The notes under the pieces were generated by a model, which was given only the letters and a program-made list of their open reading frames with translations, was not told the DNA's origin and searched no databases. Shown here in pieces: positions 36,765 through 47,059 of a stretch of DNA of 64,000 bases. Origin of the DNA: Glebionis coronaria (lineage: Eukaryota > Streptophyta > Magnoliopsida > Asterales > Asteraceae); contig CM046878.1 in NCBI GenBank assembly GCA_025667525.1, positions 82,108,196-82,172,195 on the forward strand, in the 5' to 3' direction. How positions within the stretch are numbered: position 1 is the stretch's first letter; the number at the start of each line of letters is the position of its first letter. The translations under genes were made by a program, and so were the position numbers.

Positions 36765-36900
36765 GATCAAAAAAGTACTCCCATGAACCATAGTTCCAGT
36801 TGTCAAGATCAAGCTTGACAGGAACCCGTGTTAGGAGATGATGATGAGTGACAAGGGAGAGTTTATCCGAAAGTAAAACGGTATTAGCGGCACCTGTCAT
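36765..36900 (-). pseudogene. gag of element C, N-terminal piece
   Basis: Starts ATG at 36900 (MTGAANTVLLSDKLSLVTHH) and runs to the insertion point of element G with copia-gag wording NWNYGSWEYFFDQ. Removing G with one CGGTT joins it in frame to 27737 and downstream. It has no open frame longer than about 45 codons on its own. Confidence 0.82.
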
Positions 36901-37198
36901 TGTTATTTGTTTGAGTGTGTTTGAGAATTAGAGTTATGGTATGAAGGTTCTGGGATAATTAATGAGACCATTGGTATTTAGGATAAAGTCTGATGTAGTA
37001 AATAGAAGCGTTGAGTAAAACACAAAAACTTTAACAACCTAAAGTATGGATCCAATGACCTTGCATGAATCACCTACACAAGAAATTTAACTACTATGTG
37101 GATTTGTAACCTAGTACAAATTACCAACACGAAAAAAAATTGATTAAGGGATTAAATGAGGTGACTGTAAAAGTGTTTTAGGGTTTTGATCGTACGAA
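36901..37198 (-). other. Leader of element C
   Basis: About 300 bases between primer site and gag start; A/T-rich and non-coding, as expected for a copia leader. Confidence 0.6.
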
Positions 37199-37211
37199 GG
37201 CTTTGATACCA
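37199..37211 (-). other. Primer binding site of element C (tRNA-Met type)
   Basis: On the - strand TGGTATCAAAGCC directly abuts the 5' LTR; it is one base from the common initiator tRNA-Met site TGGTATCAGAGCC. Confidence 0.85.
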
Positions 37212-37331
37212 TGTGGAAGGAATAATTGAGTGTCTGTTATTGATAAAGATATGCCTTACATATATAGTCTAAGGGATAACTATCAACCATATTTACAGCT
37301 CATCTAAATATACATATATGGAAAGTTAATA
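37212..37331 (-). repeat. 5' LTR of element C, first part
   Basis: Matches 23128-23246 and is interrupted by solo LTR H. The last five bases (37327-37331, TAATA) are the left duplication of H, with one base changed from TAATC. Confidence 0.88.
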
Positions 37332-39534
37332 TGTAACACCCCATTTGTTAAGATGGAATGCTACAGTGAATTATGGCGTGTCATCAAAGCATGCAAGGTA
37401 ATATGTCATAAACATACATGACCAAAGGGATAACCGGAATCAAACATCGGTTCCCAAACATAAGCCTAAAACATAAATGAAATAGATGAAATAAAGGAAG
37501 ACTTGACAAGCATAAATACATGAAGACAAAAGGAGAAGAAGTCTAAGATAGCTCCCATCCTATGCATGTCCTCCAAATGCTTCAGTCTAACCTTGGGTAC
37601 CTACCGTTTTGGGACATGGAAAGAAAGTGACGGCTGAGCAATACGCTCAGTGAACGGATATATGACATAGCATGAATGACATAATATAGGAAAGAAATGT
37701 AAAGCATGAAAAGCAGCGAAAATGAATAAGTCCTAGAAAACCTGGAACAGTTTATAATCTGGTGTTATATTCTGAAAACATAGCTTATGTTTACTTATGA
37801 AAATCTGTATTAGTTTAGTATACCAAAAGCCAATATAGGTCATGAGGTCAACGTGCATGAATACTTGGAGAGGTGACCTCGTCATGCAAATTAGAGGGGA
37901 TGCCTCTAATTAACTGGTAATGGGTATGAGGGGTCAACTCCTTGTGAAGGATGCAATGCACACACCACATTCACCATGAAATCCTGACTGAAACATGTAA
38001 CTAGGATGCACCCATACGCCCCACATGATAACATAATAAATATAATGGCCAAATAACTGAAAGGGACGCCGCGAGCTATTACTCCGCCGTGGTGAAGTCA
38101 TAACACTAGTGCCTCTAGTGTTATGGTCATGGTACCTCCACGACAAGGTGAAACTGGTCATGCATGTATATGGCTAAGGTAAGTAATAAACATAAGCATT
38201 TAATTTGTAACTACTGGGAAAACAGTTGGCTGCATACGGGAAATCCTAATGAAGGAAGAGATTGTCCTTACTGAAGGACGGGAATCCGTACCTTCTGTCC
38301 AGTAGAAGCTAACGGAACGCTGAAGAACCTACTCCGCCTTGACGGATAATACTACATAAGAATGGGAACGTGTATGAGTTGTCTGAGTTACATGTGTTTT
38401 ACTGGTTCTGTGTGTTATTAGCTTGTTATACCTATTATGTCATGTTTTAGTGTTTTACTGTGTTATCTGTAGTTATAGTGATGTTCTGTAGTGTATTATG
38501 CATGTGGTATGGTATTATAATACTTGTATTTTAATACTAAGTAACTTTCTAAAAATAGCAGGTTTCCATGAATAGTAAGTTTCTAAAAATAGAAAGTTTC
38601 CAAAAATAGTAAGTTCCCATAACTAGAAATAAGCTGGATTATTAAAATATAAATTGAAGTTTATTAGTAAAAATACAATTCATGGATTAAATGTTATAGC
38701 TTATTAAATAATTAACATGGTTGATTTAATAAACTATAGGTTATATGAAATTAATTAAATAAACATGATTTAATTAAATTAGGCTAATTAATTACTTAGG
38801 TTAAATCATGAAATATTAATTTTAATATTTAAAACCTAAGTCGTGTTTTTAATTAAATTACAAAGTCATGAGAATAATTTAATTAGATTAATTAAACTGA
38901 TTTTAATAATGTCCCGATCCCGAACCCATGAATAAAACTAACCCGAGACCCGAACGTGCCCAGCCGACACCACTCAGCCCGCGGCTGGTGGTTGTCAGCC
39001 GGCGGCTAACCCACGGTCAGTGGCTAACCTGACTAGTCGGTTCCCACTGACTACTCAAAATACCCACCGGTTGTAGCCGGTGGTTCCCCCTGCTGTGTCT
39101 CGGCTACCCACTGCCCGAGCCAGGTACACCTCATCCTAAGCCGGTTCCCAATGTTTTTGTAACTAAGTCCCACCGAGACCTAGTGTCGCGGTTGACACTC
39201 CAAATCAAGCCAAACAATACCCCGACACAAGTCGGGGTTCCCTTTTCCTTGCGTTCGAACCACAACCAAGACACGCCAAGACCTTAAGGTCTCGGTGGTG
39301 GTGTGATTAACCAAGCCGAGTGCCTTGGCTCTCGGTTGATGCATCGACCGAACCAAAAGCCAAACCAAAACCTGAACCTTTTCTTGTTTTCTTGATTTTA
39401 CTAACATGTTTCCTGTTTGTCTTGATTTAAACACATGATCATAATAAAAGTAAAAGAATTATAAAGAGAAAAAGGTTTTGATGATACCGATGACGTGGAT
39501 GAAAGAGGATTAATAACACAAACGCGTAAGTACC

Positions 39535-39999
39535 TGTTAGGACCATTGGAATAGTTAATTGTAATAGGTAGACTAGGAGGTATGTAGTTCCTCCTGGTTC
39601 TAGTAGTAGTAGGAGCAAGTCGTGCTCCTGGTCCTAGTTAAAGTCAAACTTTATTATTTATTTATTATTCTGTTAGGATATGCATGAGATATGTTAGGAA
39701 AGGGTATGCATATCAGTTTTACACGTTTTGTTTAATGATGTATTAGGGTTTCCTTGTAGTATAAAAGGAACCTTAGACAGAAGGGTTACACACACCTTCA
39801 TAAAACGTAATTCTAGTCATTATCAATATTAGAAATCCTTAGAAAGGATCAAGTCTTTATAGTTATTTTGTTCTTCTTTATAGTATTTGTATTCCGCACT
39901 TATATTGTGTATAGAGTCTCTCTGTGAATAGACTTGTGATTACAGAAGTCGTTCACCGTTCCTGACAGGCTGCAAGATCCACATCTAGTGGACCCAATA
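39535..39999 (+). repeat. 5' LTR of element D
   Basis: 465 bp, TGTTAGGACC to GGACCCAATA. TATAAAAGGAACC near 39760-39772 is a good TATA box. The target duplication fixes the right border of the element after AATA, so the LTR end is TA. Confidence 0.92.
39760..39768 (+). promoter_or_regulatory. TATA box of element D LTR
   Basis: GTATAAAAGG with about 230 bases left to the LTR end; also present in the 3' LTR near 51344. It is the likely start signal for the genomic RNA. Confidence 0.6.
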
Positions 40000-40001
40000 A
40001 G

Positions 40002-40014
40002 TGGTATCAGAGCC
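40002..40014 (+). other. Primer binding site of element D (tRNA-Met type)
   Basis: TGGTATCAGAGCC, two bases after the LTR end; the standard initiator tRNA-Met site of plant copia elements. Confidence 0.9.
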
Positions 40015-40074
40015 TGGGAGAGTCTCTGTACAACAAGAATCAATTTTTCTTATTACTAACATTTTTGTTTTATC

Positions 40075-42780
40075 ATGTCTGCCTCAAGTTCTACTCAAAC
40101 AGGAGAAGATAGCACTCCTAAAACTGTGCAACCTCAGCAGATCGTTGCTACGGTTTCCAACACAAATGGGAAATTCCCTCTTCTGAAAAAAGACGAGTAT
40201 GATAGTTGGGCAATGAAGATGGAATGGTGGATCACCAACACTGATCAAGACCTTTGGAAGGTTATTCTGAATGGGAACAGCAGGAAGCTGACTGGAAGAA
40301 ACAAGAACGATAATATTACTCTTCTTGACCCTAAATCTCATGAAGAAATCATAGCCATTCAGAAGGAGGTCAAAGCAAAAACTATTTTGCTTCAGTCTCT
40401 TCGTGATGATCACATGGGTGACTTCTACCATTTGGATGATGCTAGAGAGATCTGGAATGGAATAAAAGCAAGGTTTGGTGGGAATGAGGAGTCAAAGAAA
40501 ATGCGAAGATCCATGCTGAGAGATGAATTCACAGAATTCAAAATCTCAGAAACTGAAGGTATACATCAAGGGTATGACAGGTTCCAAAAGATATTGGGCC
40601 AATTGAATCAACTTCGGTCGAAACCTGACGATGGTGATATTAATACAAGATTTCTTCGAGCCTTACCCTACTCATGGAATCAGGTGGTAATCTCTCTCAA
40701 AGCAAAAGGTGGGCTTGACTATCTCAACTTTGATGATTTATTTCATAAGCTCAAAACTTTTGAACCTCATGTGAGAGGATATTTAAGTGATTCTTTTCCC
40801 ACTCCTGCTAATTCTGCCTTTGTGAGTTCTGTGGCATCCAGTCCCATGTCTTATGCTAGTAGCCCAAGCAATACTGTATCTTCTCAACATACTTTTCAGC
40901 ATACTTCTGCTCCTGATCCTACAGCCAAGTCTGGTAGCATGGTAGAAGCCGTTCTTCATTCTTTTGTTGCTGATGTTGATGCTCAACAGCAACTTGCTTT
41001 TGATGACTTCAAACAGGTTGATAAACTCGATCTGGATGAAATGGATCTCAAATGGCAGATGGCCATGCTCACTCTTAGGGTTCACAAATTTGAGAAGAAA
41101 GCAGGTCGTATATTTAATTACAACCCACGAGAGCCAGAAAGGTTTGACAGAATCAAGGTTCGATGTTATAACTGCCAGCAGCAAGGTCACTTTGCAAGGG
41201 AATGCCCTAACAAGAATGACCAGGAGAAGAGCAGATATTCAACTTTTAAGGTTCAGGAGGTAAAGGATGACAAGAAGGCATTGGTATCTGTTGACTCTAT
41301 GGTCAACTGGAATGATCATCAGACTACTACATTGGAATCAGTTGAGTCCTCTACTGACATGTTTGCAATGATTGCTGGGAATCTATCTGATGCAGAGGAA
41401 GCAGACGAGTTTGCTCTTATGGGCATCTCACCTCAGGTACAACATTGTCCTCTTGGTTGTCATGATAAATATTCAGAATTGTTGTCCCAATTTAATGACT
41501 TAAATGATCAGAATGATAAGTATTTTTTAGAGGTTCAAGCCTATAAGGCTTCGTTAAACACATTGGAACAACAAAAGAGGTGGCTTCAAGATACTCAACG
41601 TGAGTATGAGGATAAAATTAGGATTCTGAGCATCGATTTAGAAAACACAACAAATATGCTTAAATATACAGAAAAGGTTAAAGATGAAAGTATCAAAGAA
41701 AAACAGGAGATGCAAGAAAGATTAGATGCTACAATGTTGAGATTTGAAAAATGGCAAAAGGCACCTAAAAATCTTTCAAAATTAATCAATAGTAGCATGT
41801 CTGGTAGGACTAAAAGAGGGTTAGGATTTGACAAATATATTGATTCAGAAGATGTGTTTGATTTATCTTTTTCGAGTGTCTTTGATGTCGACAAAGAGGA
41901 AGAGGGAGAACCTCGTTACAATAGGTTTAAACCAGCAGCAGAAATGCATGTTGTCCCTCCACCTCTTACTGTAACTTTCATGCCCACTTCTAGGCATAAT
42001 GACTTGGATGGATCACAGATGCATGAGTCCCTAACAAGTTCTACTAATTCTAATGACTTTGTCTCGTGTACTTTTAGTGACAAAGCCAGTGACTCTGCAT
42101 CAAGTGGTTCAAGTGAAGAGTCGAGACCTACAAGTTCCAAGTCGAATGATCATGCTGCTACTGGTGCTAGGAAGTGTGAAGAGAGAGTTACTTTTAATTT
42201 AACTGTGTCTGGTCCTGGTTTATTGAGTCCTAGGAAGATTGATTCTCCTAGAATTGTGTGTAATAAAGTTAGCAGTATGAAACAATGTCATTCTAATAAA
42301 AGGTCGATTAAAACATGTTTTGTTTGTGGAAGTGCATTTCATTTGATTAAAGATTGTGATTTTTATGACAAACATTCTTCTGTTCATCAAGCATTTCCTG
42401 CTCCTGGTTCACCAGGAGTTGCTCCATTTTCTTCTAGAAGACTCAATCCAAGTGCTCAATCGTTTTCTTCTTCTAGAATGACCTCTCCATTAGCTTCTGA
42501 TCATTGGAGAAACATTGGATTAACATCAAATAGAACCACCAGTAACTATTTTCAGAATTTTAATCCAATTTATCCACATAATTTTGACCACATGTATTTT
42601 GGTTTGGGAAATTTGGGAACTGCTGTTAAGCCCTCAGTAGGTTGTTCTTGGTCAAACAATAATGCCAATATGATGCAACCAAAGAACAACGGTGGATCTC
42701 ATCAATCTTCTTGGCTCTCTACTAAAGATCCACAAGGCAGGCTCAAACCTGAACAGGTTTGGGTCCCCTTAAGACACTAA
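40075..42780 (+). CDS. Gag of Sirevirus-like element D
   Basis: A 901-residue intact ORF. The N-terminal gag/UBN2-like domain is at about residues 20-230 (FPLLKKDEYDSWAMKMEWW, AREIWNGIKARFGGNEESKK, FLRALPYSWNQVVISL). The first zinc knuckle is at residues 364-377 (CYNCQQQGHFARECPN). A long predicted coiled coil covers about 465-570 (heptad-like, Glu/Lys/Leu-rich), and a second knuckle is at 748-761 (CFVCGSAFHLIKDC). Two CCHC knuckles and a coiled coil in a large gag are Sirevirus traits. Gag would build the particle and bind RNA. Pol lies in another frame just downstream; a 55-base GT...AG segment (42757-42811) with a CACTAAC branch-like site would, if spliced, join gag to pol in frame. Confidence 0.9.
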   Translation: MSASSSTQTGEDSTPKTVQPQQIVATVSNTNGKFPLLKKDEYDSWAMKMEWWITNTDQDLWKVILNGNSRKLTGRNKNDNITLLDPKSHEEIIAIQKEVKAKTILLQSLRDDHMGDFYHLDDAREIWNGIKARFGGNEESKKMRRSMLRDEFTEFKISETEGIHQGYDRFQKILGQLNQLRSKPDDGDINTRFLRALPYSWNQVVISLKAKGGLDYLNFDDLFHKLKTFEPHVRGYLSDSFPTPANSAFVSSVASSPMSYASSPSNTVSSQHTFQHTSAPDPTAKSGSMVEAVLHSFVADVDAQQQLAFDDFKQVDKLDLDEMDLKWQMAMLTLRVHKFEKKAGRIFNYNPREPERFDRIKVRCYNCQQQGHFARECPNKNDQEKSRYSTFKVQEVKDDKKALVSVDSMVNWNDHQTTTLESVESSTDMFAMIAGNLSDAEEADEFALMGISPQVQHCPLGCHDKYSELLSQFNDLNDQNDKYFLEVQAYKASLNTLEQQKRWLQDTQREYEDKIRILSIDLENTTNMLKYTEKVKDESIKEKQEMQERLDATMLRFEKWQKAPKNLSKLINSSMSGRTKRGLGFDKYIDSEDVFDLSFSSVFDVDKEEEGEPRYNRFKPAAEMHVVPPPLTVTFMPTSRHNDLDGSQMHESLTSSTNSNDFVSCTFSDKASDSASSGSSEESRPTSSKSNDHAATGARKCEERVTFNLTVSGPGLLSPRKIDSPRIVCNKVSSMKQCHSNKRSIKTCFVCGSAFHLIKDCDFYDKHSSVHQAFPAPGSPGVAPFSSRRLNPSAQSFSSSRMTSPLASDHWRNIGLTSNRTTSNYFQNFNPIYPHNFDHMYFGLGNLGTAVKPSVGCSWSNNNANMMQPKNNGGSHQSSWLSTKDPQGRLKPEQVWVPLRH

Positions 42781-42811
42781 CTTTTGCATCTTTATTATCT
42801 TGTTGTTGTAG
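42757..42811 (+). other. Possible gag-pol intron in element D
   Basis: Donor GAACAG/GTTTGG, branch-like CACTAAC at 42774-42780, a T-rich tract, then acceptor TTGTTGTAG/GTTACT. Removing the 55 bases deletes the gag stop and the TAG just upstream of pol and fuses Gln894 of gag to the protease frame. It is shorter than most plant introns, so this is a hypothesis. Confidence 0.35.
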
Positions 42812-45800
42812 GTTACTCCATACCAAGATCCTACTCTAGGAATTATTGATAGTGGATGCTCTAAGAGCATGACAGGAAATAGAAGTCTTCTATCAAACTT
42901 TGTACCATTTCAAGGCGGCAAGGTCTATTTTGGTGGAGGTGAAGGCAGGATCACTGGCAAAGGAACAATTCAGACGCATAATCTTAATTTTGAGCAGGTC
43001 TACTATGTGGAAGCACTTCAACACTTCAACTTGATATCTGTCTCTCAGATTTGTGACAAGAAGCAGTTTGTCCTCTTTACGGATACTGATGCACTTGTGC
43101 TATCCAAAGACTTTAAACTTCCGGATGACTCACAGGTTCTACTCAGAATCCCTAGAAGAAACAATCTCTATAGCATCAAGCTGAATGAAGTCAACCCTAC
43201 TGGTCAACTAGCATGTTTGGTTGCTAAAGCCTCAGAAGATGAAGCCACTCAATGGCACAGAAGGATGGGACATGTGAACTTCAAGACCATTCACAAACTA
43301 GCAAATATGAACCTGGTCTCTAGTTTACCTCCCAAGTCATTTAGGAATGTATAAATTGTCTTGCTTGCAGCAAAGGCAAACAACATAAAGCATCCTTCAA
43401 AGCCATTACTGCTCTCAGCCTTATAACTGAACCATTGCAGCTACTACACATGGATTTATTTGGTCCTACCTCTATTAGGAGCATTGACCACAAACAATTC
43501 TGTCTGGTGGTAACTGATGGATATAGCAGGTTTACATGGGTTTTCTTCATGGCTGCCAAGAGTGAGACCTACTCAATTCTTAAAGATTTTATTACCCTTA
43601 TAGAGAACCAGTTGTCCAAGAAGGTTAAAGGTATTCGTTGTGATAATGGAACCGAGTTCAAAAATAAAGACCTCATAGCACTTTGTAATTCTAAAGGCAT
43701 CAAAAGAGATTATAGTGCAGCAAGAAATCCTCAACAGAATGGCGTGGCAGAAAGAAAGAACAGGACTCTAATAGAAGCAGCAAGAACAATGCTTGCCGAT
43801 TCCAAGCTTCCAACCATGTTCTTGGACAGAAGCTGTTAATACTGCAAGTTATGTTTTGAATAGAGTTTCTATTACAAATCCTCACAAGAAGACTCCTTAT
43901 GAGCTCCTAACAGCCAAAGTTCCAAATATTGCTCATTTGAAGCCATTTGGGTGTCCGGTTACCATTCTGAATACTAGTGACTATTTGGGGAAGTTTGATG
44001 GCAAGGCAGATGAAGGATACATTGTGGGATATTCAGCTCACTCACGGGCTTATCGTGTCTACAATCTCCAGGCCAAGCGAGTAATTGAAACTATAAATCT
44101 CAGGTATTTTGAAGAGAAGTCAAACATCCAAGGCAAGGGTCCTGAATGGTATTTTGATCTTGATTATCTTAGTGATTCATTAGGATATTCAAAACTAACC
44201 ATGATGCAGGTCCACAAGTGTTTGCAACTTCTAGTACAGGTGCTCACTCTAGTCTTTCCGACTCAGATGACGAGGATGATATTTTTGTTGTTCCATCCTA
44301 CTCCACCACAGTCTCTCCTACTCCTCCTAGTGATGCAACTCCATTGGATGTATTGGATTCACAAGTAGCTCTTGACACTCTACTCAAACAACAACAAGAA
44401 GCTACTACAGCAGCTGCTCAAGGTGGCTTTGAGTTTCCCTTGAATACGCCTACTGACAAAGTTGCTCCTAGTACTCCAACTACTACTCCTAGTGCTAGTT
44501 TAACACCTATTGGTAGTTCGGCTAGTGAGTCTGTTTCCCATACTCGATTCTCCAGTCCTTCTGATCCGGGGAACCATCAAAAGAAGTCTTCTACCAAGCT
44601 GGATGATATTCATAAACAACCAATAGATGGCATTTTCAACGTTGCTTCATATGATGATGACTTTGTTAGGGATCTTAATAACTTGGCACCAGAAGTGGAG
44701 GTAGCTTCCAATCCAGTGTTGCAATCACACAAAGATCACCCTACTACTCAAATCATTGGAGATCCTGGTTCTACTGTCAAGACACGCAGAATGCATAAGA
44801 AGGCCTCGTCTGATCATCATGCTCTTGTGAGCTATATTGAAGATTAAAAGCGTAATAATCACACGGACTTTCAACACTGTTTGTTTGCTTGTTTTCTTTC
44901 ACAGGTGGAACCTAGATCAGTCACTCATGCTCTTGAGGATCAAAGTTGGGTGGAGGCTATGCAGGAGGAAATGCAGCAATTCTTGTTTCAGAATGTTTGG
45001 ATTCTAGTTGACTTACCAGATGGAATGACAGCAATCAATACCAAATGGATCCTCAAGAACAAGAAAGATGCACGGGGAATTGTAGTGAGGAATAAAGCTA
45101 GGCTTGTTGCACAGGGCCACACTCAAGTTGAGGGCATTGACTACACTGAAGTTTTTGCTCCGGTTGCTAGGATTGAGGCTATTCGTCTGTTTTTGGCTTT
45201 TGCTTCTTATGTGGGCTTTACAGTTTTTCAGATGGATGTCAAGAGTGCATTTCTCTATGGCAAGATTGATGAGGAAGTTTATGTCACTCAACCTAAGGGT
45301 TTTGTAGATCCACTTCATCCCAAGAAAGTTTACAAGGTGGTCAAGGCTCTTTATGGATTACATCAGGCTCCTAGAGCTTGGTATGAGCGTCTCTCAACTT
45401 TCTTGTTAAAGAATGGCTATAGAAGAGGTACAATTGATAAAACCCTATTTCTTAAGAGGAACACTAAGGACATTATCCTTGTTCAGGTTTATGTGGACGA
45501 TATTATCTTTGGTTCTACTAAGAAGGAATGGTGTGATGAGTTTGAACAACTAATGAAAGGCGAATTTCAGATGAATGTTATGGGAGAGCTTTCCTTCTTC
45601 CTTGGTCTTCAAGTCAAGCAACAGTCGGATGGGATCTTCATAAGTCAAGATAAATATGTTCATGAGATCCTTCAGAAGTTTGACATGGATCCTCTTAGAC
45701 CAGCAGCAACACCTTATGAAGTTGCTAAAGTCAAACTCAAGAATGAGCCAGATCCTCCGGTAAATGTTCACATGTACAGGTCTATGATTGGCTCACTCAT

Positions 45801-46431
45801 GTATTTGACTGCATCACGTCCGGATATCATGTTTGTAGTAAGTGCTTGTTCTAGACATCAAGTGGCTCCAACGGTTTCTAACTTAAATGCCGTCAAGAAG
45901 ATTTTCAAGTACATCAAGGCTCAACCCAAGCTTGGCTTGTGGTATCCTAAAGAATCACCTTTTGTTCTTGAAGCATATAGTGATAGTGACTATGCAGGTG
46001 CTAATAATGACAGAAAGTCTACTACTGGTGGTTGTCAATTTTTGGGTCGCAGACTTATTTCATGGCAATGCAAGAAACAGACGATTGTAGCTACTTCTTC
46101 AACAGAAGCTGAATACGTTGCTGCTGCTAGCTGTTGTGGCCAAGTTTTGTGGATCCAAAATTAGATGCTGGATTATGGGTTCAATTTTATGAACACCAAA
46201 ATTTTCATTGACAACCAAAGCACTATCTGCATTGTGAAGAATCCTGTTTTTCATCAACGTACAAAGCATATTGAAATTCGGCACCATTTTATACGGGATG
46301 CCAATGAGAAGAAGTTGATACATGTTCTTAAAGTTCATACGTATGATAATGTTGCTGATTTGTTGACAAAAGCCTTTGATGGTCCTCGGTTCAACCACTT
46401 GGTGGTTCACATTGGGATGGTCAATCCTTGA
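42812..46431 (+). pseudogene. pol of element D: protease, integrase, RT, RNase H
   Basis: Protease D-S-G is at 42848-42856. The gag-pre-integrase region ends near 43340. Integrase triad: D at 43452 (LLHMDLFGP), D at 43642 (IRCDNGTEF), E at 43750 (QQNGVAERKN), giving DX35E spacing. RT includes [39 protein letters not shown] and YVDD at 45490-45501. RNase H includes [22 protein letters not shown] and the RTKHIEIRHHF tail. Breaks are a one-base loss near 43353, a one-base gain near 43813, a shift near 44190, and nonsense codons at 44845-44847 and 46162-46164 (both consistent with C-to-T at Gln codons). This copy cannot make a full enzyme. Confidence 0.88.
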
Positions 46432-47059
46432 GACCTAGGATTGAGGGGAGGCTAAGCCTAAGGGGAGGCTTCGTGTACATATTTATTTGCACAGACTAAC
46501 ATATTGGTAGATTTTAACAACATATTGAATGGGTTCTGGTGGTGTGCGTTACTCCTGGTGAAGGTTTTTGCTCACTTCTGATGATTGTCTTCATTCATGA
46601 CTGGCTTCTAGTCCTTATTGGTTAGCTTCTAGTCATTTCTGGTTGGCTTCTAGTGGATAAAAATACTTCTTTGTCAAGTGATGGTTGACTTCTGGTATTG
46701 GTTTGGGACACTATTCACTTTGTTGACTTCTGTTGACCACCTTCTGCTTCTAGTGTTGACCATTGTGCGCTTTGACTTTTAGTCAACGCATGCAAATTCT
46801 GGTATATATCCTCTTATTTAACTTTGGTAAATTGGAATTTGCAAATAATGTTAAAAGGGGCAAGTGGTTACTTTGTAATAACTGCCTAATTTGAAAGGGC
46901 AACCCCCATTATTAGGGGTCAATGAACAGTTACTCCCACCATTATTTATGGTCAATTAACCACCCCTTGACTCATTCATCCCAATCATAACACACACACA
47001 TCCGCTCCTACTCTCTCAAACCCTAACAAATCTTCTTCCATTCCTTCTAATCAACATCC
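46432..47059 (+). other. Spacer between pol and extra ORF of element D
   Basis: Begins with two polypurine-like motifs (ATTGAGGGGAGG at 46440 and AAGGGGAGGC at 46460), a known Sirevirus habit. TGGTATATATCC at about 46800 is TATA-like. The last 100 bases before the ATG are a CT/CA-rich leader resembling a host mRNA 5' UTR. No ORF. Confidence 0.6.

Noticed and set aside
39180..39434. An 84-codon ORF on the - strand in solo LTR H
   Set aside because: It lies in the G+C-rich part of an LTR with no domain and no homologous copy to support it.
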